Shown here: one piece after another, positions 58,801 through 64,000 of the stretch
Layout: every line of letters begins with the position of its first letter
How positions within the stretch are numbered: position 1 is the first letter of the stretch
Assembly: GCA_015501055.1 (NCBI GenBank)
Contig: JADNYV010000078.1
Coordinates: forward strand, 1-64,000
From: Mucidula mucida
Taxonomy: Eukaryota > Basidiomycota > Agaricomycetes > Agaricales > Physalacriaceae
DNA length: 64,000 nucleotides
Reading direction: 5' to 3'
Position numbers and translations under genes: made by a program
The notes under the pieces: generated by a model
Database searches by the model: none
What the model was told of the DNA's origin: nothing
Seen by the model: only the letters and a program-made list of their open reading frames with translations

Positions 58801-61800
58801 CTCGCGATCCTGATGAGCTTCGTATCAGCATCACATTCAAGTCTTCTGGAACAGGCCGTGAAACTGGCACATATGGGGGTTCTTCCCATTCCAGCTCCCA
58901 GGTGGAATCCCAGAACGACAGAGTTCTTCCAAACTCGCGCTCTGTCCGCCGGATGAACCAGGAGAATAGCCTAAACCAAGGGTCATACACGGTTTTTCGA
59001 GCTAAGTTCAAAACTCGCTTTGCCCGTGCATCAATGATATTCAAAGTGTCAGATCCTCGCCGGGACACGAAATACCGTTGGAACCTGGATGGCCAGGCAC
59101 TGTCTTCCTCGTTAACGAGAATTGCATTCAAGGAATCTTGGATATACTTGACTGTGAAGTCAGTATAGTCCTAAATCATGTGATCACACCACAGTAAGTC
59201 TTCCTCTTGTACGCCGAACGTTTTGATGCACCAGTCGGCGTAGAATCTACCAGTCAATCCTCGGTTGATGACCTCAGTTGGTATCAATGCGTCCTGTTCG
59301 TACTCTGCCCAGTTTTCGCCTGGAGGTGCTGCAGCAATCAAATCTTGTGACAATATTATGACATGGTGAGTATCTGTCGAGCTTTGACAGATAAAATCCC
59401 CATAATCATCATCTTCGCAGTCATCAGGATGTATGCCACTTAAAATTCTGGTCGCCTCATCGCCAAGGAAATCGCCAATCCCGACCTCATCGTCGGGTAC
59501 ACCCCATTCGGGAGCATAGGCTGGTGGGTTACCCTCACTATTTTCTGTGCTCGTTCTGAGCCACATCTTATCATCAGGAGGGTCTATTCCATCATATGTC
59601 CCATCCTCGGGACAATCCCCGTACATCATCGAGTGCAATTCGAGTGTTGTCTGGTCGGGCACATCAGACGCCATCTGTGACAAGCGTGCCGTGTTACTCA
59701 AATCGAACCCAACGCGGGATGCACTCATCCTTCCCGGAGGGTTATTCCGACTACTGGAGGCGACGACGTTGTTCTCTGGGCAATTTCTGGAGAAGTGGCC
59801 AGGCTTGCCACACTTAAAACACACACCATCCGCGGCGCGTTGAGCATGTTCCTTCTCGGACTTGGAATCGCGTTTAGAACTGCGCTTGTCCTCAGTTCGT
59901 CTGTTTTTCTCATTGCGACGAGGATGTTCTGGGCGTCTGGAAGATTGCTCCCAGCGTTCTTATTACGTGGCGGTAATCCTCTATGCTCATGCTGGTCATC
60001 AGTTGCTGATTGTGGCACAGGTATGGGTGATCTATCTCTCCGGTGCCGTGGAATGTTATGGTACTTATGCCGTTCCGTTGTATCATTATAACGTTGAGAA
60101 CGGCTTTGACGCTCATGCCGAAAATCTGTCTGTCTGGACGAATCAGCGCGGTTCAACGCGCCTTCTACAATCTCGGCAGCTGCAAGGAGTTCATCCCAAG
60201 TATGAACTTCCTCAGAGAATCCTTGGAGAAGAAGCTGGTAAGTGATATCCTTGGACATACCGCGCCAAAGTCTAATGACCTGCACGCGTTCAGACTCATC
60301 GCCGAGCATGTGGTACATGCCACGTAACTCATGCGCGTATACTCAAATGCGACGTCCGCCTTGATAACAGCCGTCAATTTTGCGTCTCAGACGTGTCTTG
60401 AAATCGCGAGGAAAACAGTAGTTGATTAACTCGCGGAAGAAACGAGCTAGGTCCCACTTTTGATATTCAGAGCTGACTACAATATTGTAGAAGTCTCTTG
60501 CTGTACCGTCAAGGAATTGTGAGATGTGATACACATCACGACGGCGCTTGTCGCCTAAGACGTCCACGTAGGCGTACGATTCCTGCATGAACCGATGGAA
60601 AACTGACACGTTGTCAGTACCGCTGTAGGTTTTTGGATCAATCGGTTTTCGAAGATGAATTCCACTCTTCTGGTGCTTGCGGCGACGCTTGCCGCGGTTA
60701 TGGTGTCCTGCGCTTGGACTGTCGGTACTCCAATCTGAGTCGTAACCCAAGCTAGAGCTTTCAGAAGAGGATTCTTCTGAGGACGACGATGAACTTGATG
60801 ATGAAGAGGAGTCGCTTGGTGGGTCTCCAGCCTTGCGTACCCGTTTCTTCTTCCCATCACGCTTGTGTAAGTCCTTCAGAGCTCGTCCCAGGAAACTCTC
60901 TGGGTTGAACTGATGCGAAGCACCAGCAGGATTGAGCGACGCCTGTCGCATTGGGTTCTTGTTTGGGACACTGTTGATATCCGGGGCTTGAATGTCCTCA
61001 GAGTGTCTGCTCTTCTTCTTCTTTGGCTTCTTTTTCTTCCTCGATTTGTTGGAATCGGAAGGTGGTACGGATTCGTCAATCTGTACCGTCTTGGACGTGG
61101 CCGTGGAGGTACTCTCCGCTGGGGTTTCCTCGCGCGGGGTTTCTGTTGCCTTCTTCTTGCCTTTGTCTTTGGCCTTCTTCTTAGTAGGCTTCGACTTACT
61201 AGAGCTCGGACCCGGTGTCGCGTTGGCACTAGTAGTCGCTTCTCCGACTGTAGATCCTTGTCGACTGAGAATGTCCTCATAGATAGCTTGTTGAACAATA
61301 GGATCAATTTGTTTAAACAAGTCAAACTGTTCAAGCAGTTCTTTCTGCTTGTGCGGGTCTAGCTCCCCATCGGGAATACCTGGAATTCCTCAACCACGTA
61401 GGTCGACTGTTCTACCTTTCTCAAAGGTAGATGGGCCCGCACGGGGTAACTCAAATGAAGATTCAGAGTCGGTCGACTCATCTGAGTCAGAGTCAGCGTT
61501 GACCATGCGGGGCATTCGTCTTATCTCCTCAAGACGGGCCTTACGACGCTCAAGCAACCAACGTTGCTCATCCTTGAGCTCCTTCTCAGCAGCCTCAAAT
61601 GCTGCATGCTGCTCGGGGGTCCAATCAATCTCAGCAATCTCGTCGTCAGGATAAGACAAATCAATTTCATTGTCAGATCTAACGGGCAGCGAACGGCTGC
61701 GACGACGGCTAGCCACGGGATACACAACATCCGTATTGTAAGAGACACTATCCACATGAGAGTGGAGTGGAGACGGGTCTATGCCCTGACCATGGTAAAC

Positions 61801-62208
61801 CACTTGGGAATCACCGGGTGAAAAACCCTCTACTGGGGCGGTGTCATCGACGACTTTGTTGTCGGCATCAAGTTTGAACGGAACTCGGATCCTTGGTTCA
61901 CCAGAGATACTCTGGGAACGACGCCGAGGCGTACTCGTCAACGGGGCATCTTGGCTCCCGAGAGAGGCGGAGCGGGGACGAGTAAACTGGGCGGGGGTGT
62001 CAGTAATGGAGGAAAGTGATGAAGACTCACCTCCAACGTCGTGGATACCAGCGACGACCGCAGAAACGGACTCCGCCTGGTTATGAGCTCGGTTCCTCAA
62101 AGGATACGGCGAGCGTCCACGAGATTCGTTTGCCATTGCTATAGCAATGGGCAAGGGCTTGATGGTGCTGATAAGGGTGTCGGGGTGTCGAGCAGAGAGG
62201 CGGGGCAA
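52808..62208 (-). pseudogene. Gypsy gag-pol polyprotein broken by stops and one frameshift
   Basis: Originally one long frame. Gag spans about 62208-59171, with the core HRFMQESYAYVDVLGDKRR and the zinc knuckle CFKCGKPGHFSRNC. Protease: ALIDSGSLSDFI. RT: VSTMDLQACYEQIRV and YLDDIVVYS. RNase H: IVTDASYTGIAGV. Integrase: the HHCC segment (HSLLAHLG, CDLCEVC) and DDE residues in GIDFIGPLP, IISDRDVLF and DGSTERANR. The chromodomain starts FEVKWDTGDTT. In-frame stops lie at about 61390, 60343, 59171 (TAG), 56636 and 54059; the other four are TGA. A frameshift lies near 59.9 kb. After the 54059 stop the frame continues for 416 codons to 52808, including the rest of the chromodomain (MPYSLVEQLPALQEYLEVLG) and a long acidic extension. 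Catalytic residues are intact. Confidence 0.9.
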
Positions 62209-62305
62209 GACTGTGGCGGGTACGGTTGATCAGACCGATGTCGTCCAAGGGTGAAGCCGCGCCGTAAACGAGTTAAAATAGAGTAGCTTTGTTCGTTAAA
62301 AAATA

Positions 62306-62495
62306 TGTGACAGCAGCGAGTCGGTTCGGTGCTGGCACACGAGTTGAAGGTCAGACGAGATGATAACGGTTGGAAAGCTAGTCATATTTCAAGTAGAGTA
62401 GGGCTTTATATATGGTAGATAAACGTGGGAATAAAGGTAATCTAATCAGCGGAATGTAGGCCGAGGGAACCAGTAAATCTATTGCATGCGTTACA
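62306..62495 (-). repeat. Gypsy 5' LTR
   Basis: 190 bp, nearly identical to 52521-52710. It is followed outward by the GGCAT target-site duplication. Confidence 0.95.
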
Positions 62496-62574
62496 GGCAT
62501 GGGGGGGGGGGAGGGGTGGCTAAAATGTGAGCTCGAAGTGCTGCATAGTATTGGTCTGGTAGCGTATGGTTGGA

Positions 62575-62790
62575 GTGTCTGGTAGCGCATGGTTGATCGG
62601 AGGGCCGTGCATAATTTATGCATGTCGTTTCTGGTGCCAGACGCGTCTGGTGAGCATGGTTGGTCTGGTGCCATGCCCACCAGACGGGTGGCTACTTACT
62701 GATGTGAGAGCTCGGAGAATTGGAACGCCAACTTGAATCAGGCTTTTTGGTTCTGCGTCTCCTTCCTGTATGTTCAACAAACTTCATGTC
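62575..62790 (-). repeat. CCAGAC-rich repeat, inverted copy
   Basis: Partner of 51055-51250. It contains GTCTGGT at least six times and ends with GGCTTTTTGGTTCTGCGTCTCC, the complement of the start of the other copy. Confidence 0.6.
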
Positions 62791-62971
62791 TCCCACGGAC
62801 ATCTATGATAATGTTGTTCAGGGCACCTGTTGATTCAAGAAGATGTCGTAGATACTGCGTCGCTGATTAGCATCCACCGCAACAACAGAGCTTATTTCTC
62901 TGTACTTATCTGAGGATACAGACGAGGATAGATATACTTGATCGTTTTCTTTGGCCACCGTTATCGTCACA

Positions 62972-63289
62972 ATGCCAGACGCGTCCAGCCAGATTCGGCG
63001 CGAGCTGCCTGCCGTCTCGGATCTTCTTCGACGTAACGGTAGGCACTACATAAGAAGATCGTATATGAACTTCTCAGCCTTCACCATATTACCTCACAAA
63101 CTTTGTCGGCTCATGGCCAGCTGGCCAGCACGTTTGGGTCTCTGTTCACTCCTGTCACCCTCTTGTACTGCTCCTTCCGCGTTGGCTTTGGCGCTGAAAG
63201 CCATTGAACATTCCTCTCTGTACCGCGGGCTACTCACTAGACTGCAACCATCGGACAATAGGTTTGAGGGATTCTATTCTGAGTTCTAA
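62972..63289 (+). CDS. Uncertain small gene or upstream exon
   Basis: An open frame of 105 residues beginning MPDASSQIRRELPAVSDLLRR and ending FEGFYSEF. It contains a possible in-frame intron (GTAGGC from 63039, acceptor CCAG near 63,129) that would leave ARLGLCSLLSP. The upstream sequence is non-repetitive. It could be a separate small gene or a 5' exon of the gene starting at 63355, but I found no junction that joins their frames cleanly. Confidence 0.3.
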   Translation: MPDASSQIRRELPAVSDLLRRNGRHYIRRSYMNFSAFTILPHKLCRLMASWPARLGLCSLLSPSCTAPSALALALKAIEHSSLYRGLLTRLQPSDNRFEGFYSEF

Positions 63290-63354
63290 CTGCTATTGAA
63301 TCAACAACGTGCAAAGGTTGAGTGGCGTGAACGACTTCTTCCACCCATACCATC

Positions 63355-64000
63355 ATGCGCCCGCTTTCTCGTGTTTTCCGAACGCTCTTCGACATAAAGG
63401 CATGGATTGGTAGAGTAGTCTCTAATGCCATGTCTCCACCTGCGAATCCCCCCCACAACCAACTGTTGTTCCCCCAATCTCGCACTGCCCTGCAGAACAC
63501 GTCACCGTCCCATGTCCTCGGCTGTACCAAAGACCGGTGCATGGTAACCGGCAGCGACCTCTCTAAACAGAGTCGCATCACCAGGATCGAGTTCTGCAAG
63601 TCTTCTAAAAATCCCTATCACGAATTCCTCCTCTTCCATGTCGCGTATTCCTTGGACGGCACGATCTATCCGCAGCACCATTGCGTGGTCCGTGCTGAGC
63701 GGTTTTCGAACGGGAGTGACTCGGAGTCAATCGATACTCTCGCAACCGCCCCGCCTATTGCCCGTCATGATTCCGTTACGCCGCCGCCTGCAGATGGCAG
63801 TCCTGGACCTTCCTCTCCTTTCCATGCTGTTGGCGCGGCATCGGGTCTCCCCGCCAGCAGTACCGTCTCCCTCGGTTCCACTTCCCGTGCTTCCCCCATC
63901 CAGCCGCAGCTACTAGCAGACGCCGCTCGATCAACGGGAAACCTAATTAAGGTGTCCTCGCGGTTGTCATCTAGCAGTTCAGACACGCCTGCCGATGACT
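63355..64000 (+). CDS. Uncharacterised protein, cut by the window end
   Basis: An open frame from ATG 63355 (MRPLSRVFRTLFDIKAW) runs without stop to the window end, at least 215 codons. The first ~110 residues look folded, with GCTKDRCMVTGSDLSKQSR, ARRIEFCK-like IEFCKSSKNPYHEFLLFH and CVVRAERFSNGSDS. The rest is a Ser/Pro-rich low-complexity region (SPGPSSPFHAVGAASG). I do not recognise the family. The balanced codon use and the conserved-looking core favour a real gene. Confidence 0.5.
   Translation, partial: MRPLSRVFRTLFDIKAWIGRVVSNAMSPPANPPHNQLLFPQSRTALQNTSPSHVLGCTKDRCMVTGSDLSKQSRITRIEFCKSSKNPYHEFLLFHVAYSLDGTIYPQHHCVVRAERFSNGSDSESIDTLATAPPIARHDSVTPPPADGSPGPSSPFHAVGAASGLPASSTVSLGSTSRASPIQPQLLADAARSTGNLIKVSSRLSSSSSDTPADD

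Larger units (their letters stand above)
52521..62495 (-). mobile_element. Ty3/Gypsy LTR retrotransposon with target-site duplication
   Basis: A full-length element of 9,975 bp read on the reverse strand. Its LTRs (52521-52710 and 62306-62495) are both 190 bp and differ at only three positions, all transitions. GGCAT flanks both outer ends (52516-52520 and 62496-62500) as a perfect 5-bp target-site duplication. The domain order gag, zinc knuckle, protease, RT, RNase H, integrase, chromodomain is that of chromoviruses, the usual Gypsy lineage of fungi. Confidence 0.95.

Overview
This is a window of a filamentous basidiomycete genome, most likely an Agaricomycete (mushroom-forming fungus). Genes carry many short GT-AG introns of about 45-60 nt and tiny exons. 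The gene content includes an STE3-type pheromone receptor, BTB genes with a KKRKLS-like N-terminus, CYP51, a polyporopepsin-like aspartic protease and typical mushroom transposable elements. No assembly or species name was available; everything here is read from the sequence.

Layout. 1-3.35 kb is gene-free and repetitive (a MITE-like inverted repeat and degenerate ~300-bp tandem units). 3.35-32.4 kb is a mostly euchromatic gene block: eIF3f (+), an AVL9/DENN trafficking protein (+), a BTB gene (-) with a decayed neighbour copy, an aldo-keto reductase with a C-terminal membrane anchor (+), a small KEX2-processed repeat peptide precursor that looks like an alpha-factor-type pheromone (+), CYP51/ERG11 (-), an aspartic protease (+), a second BTB copy that is a pseudogene (+), an Hst2-like sirtuin with two micro-exons (+), an inverted pair of an unknown gene flanking a tRNA-Glu and an S28 peptidase (+), an STE3 receptor (-), NAD(P)H-hydrate epimerase (-) and a seven-helix membrane protein (+). 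33.1-34.7 kb holds a MYND zinc-finger gene (-) and a tRNA-Leu (+), bracketed by a ~130-bp inverted repeat.

From 35 kb on the window is dominated by mobile DNA. 35.6-43.5 kb looks like one large, decaying element: a HECT-like E3-ligase gene, a gene with dioxygenase-like HxD features, an unknown reverse-strand gene, and a DD(34/35)E integrase-type transposase. 45.9-50.9 kb is a degenerate Ty1/Copia element. 52.52-62.50 kb is a recently inserted but inactivated Ty3/Gypsy element with 190-bp LTRs and a GGCAT target-site duplication. The last 0.65 kb starts an uncharacterised gene that runs off the window.

Functional links are loose, as expected for a fungal chromosome: housekeeping functions (translation, sterol synthesis, NAD(P)HX repair, vesicle traffic) are interleaved with secreted and signalling genes. 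The most interesting pairing is a candidate secreted peptide pheromone (11.8 kb) and a lipopeptide-pheromone-type receptor (27-28 kb) in the same neighbourhood, and the unusual HECT/dioxygenase/integrase element.
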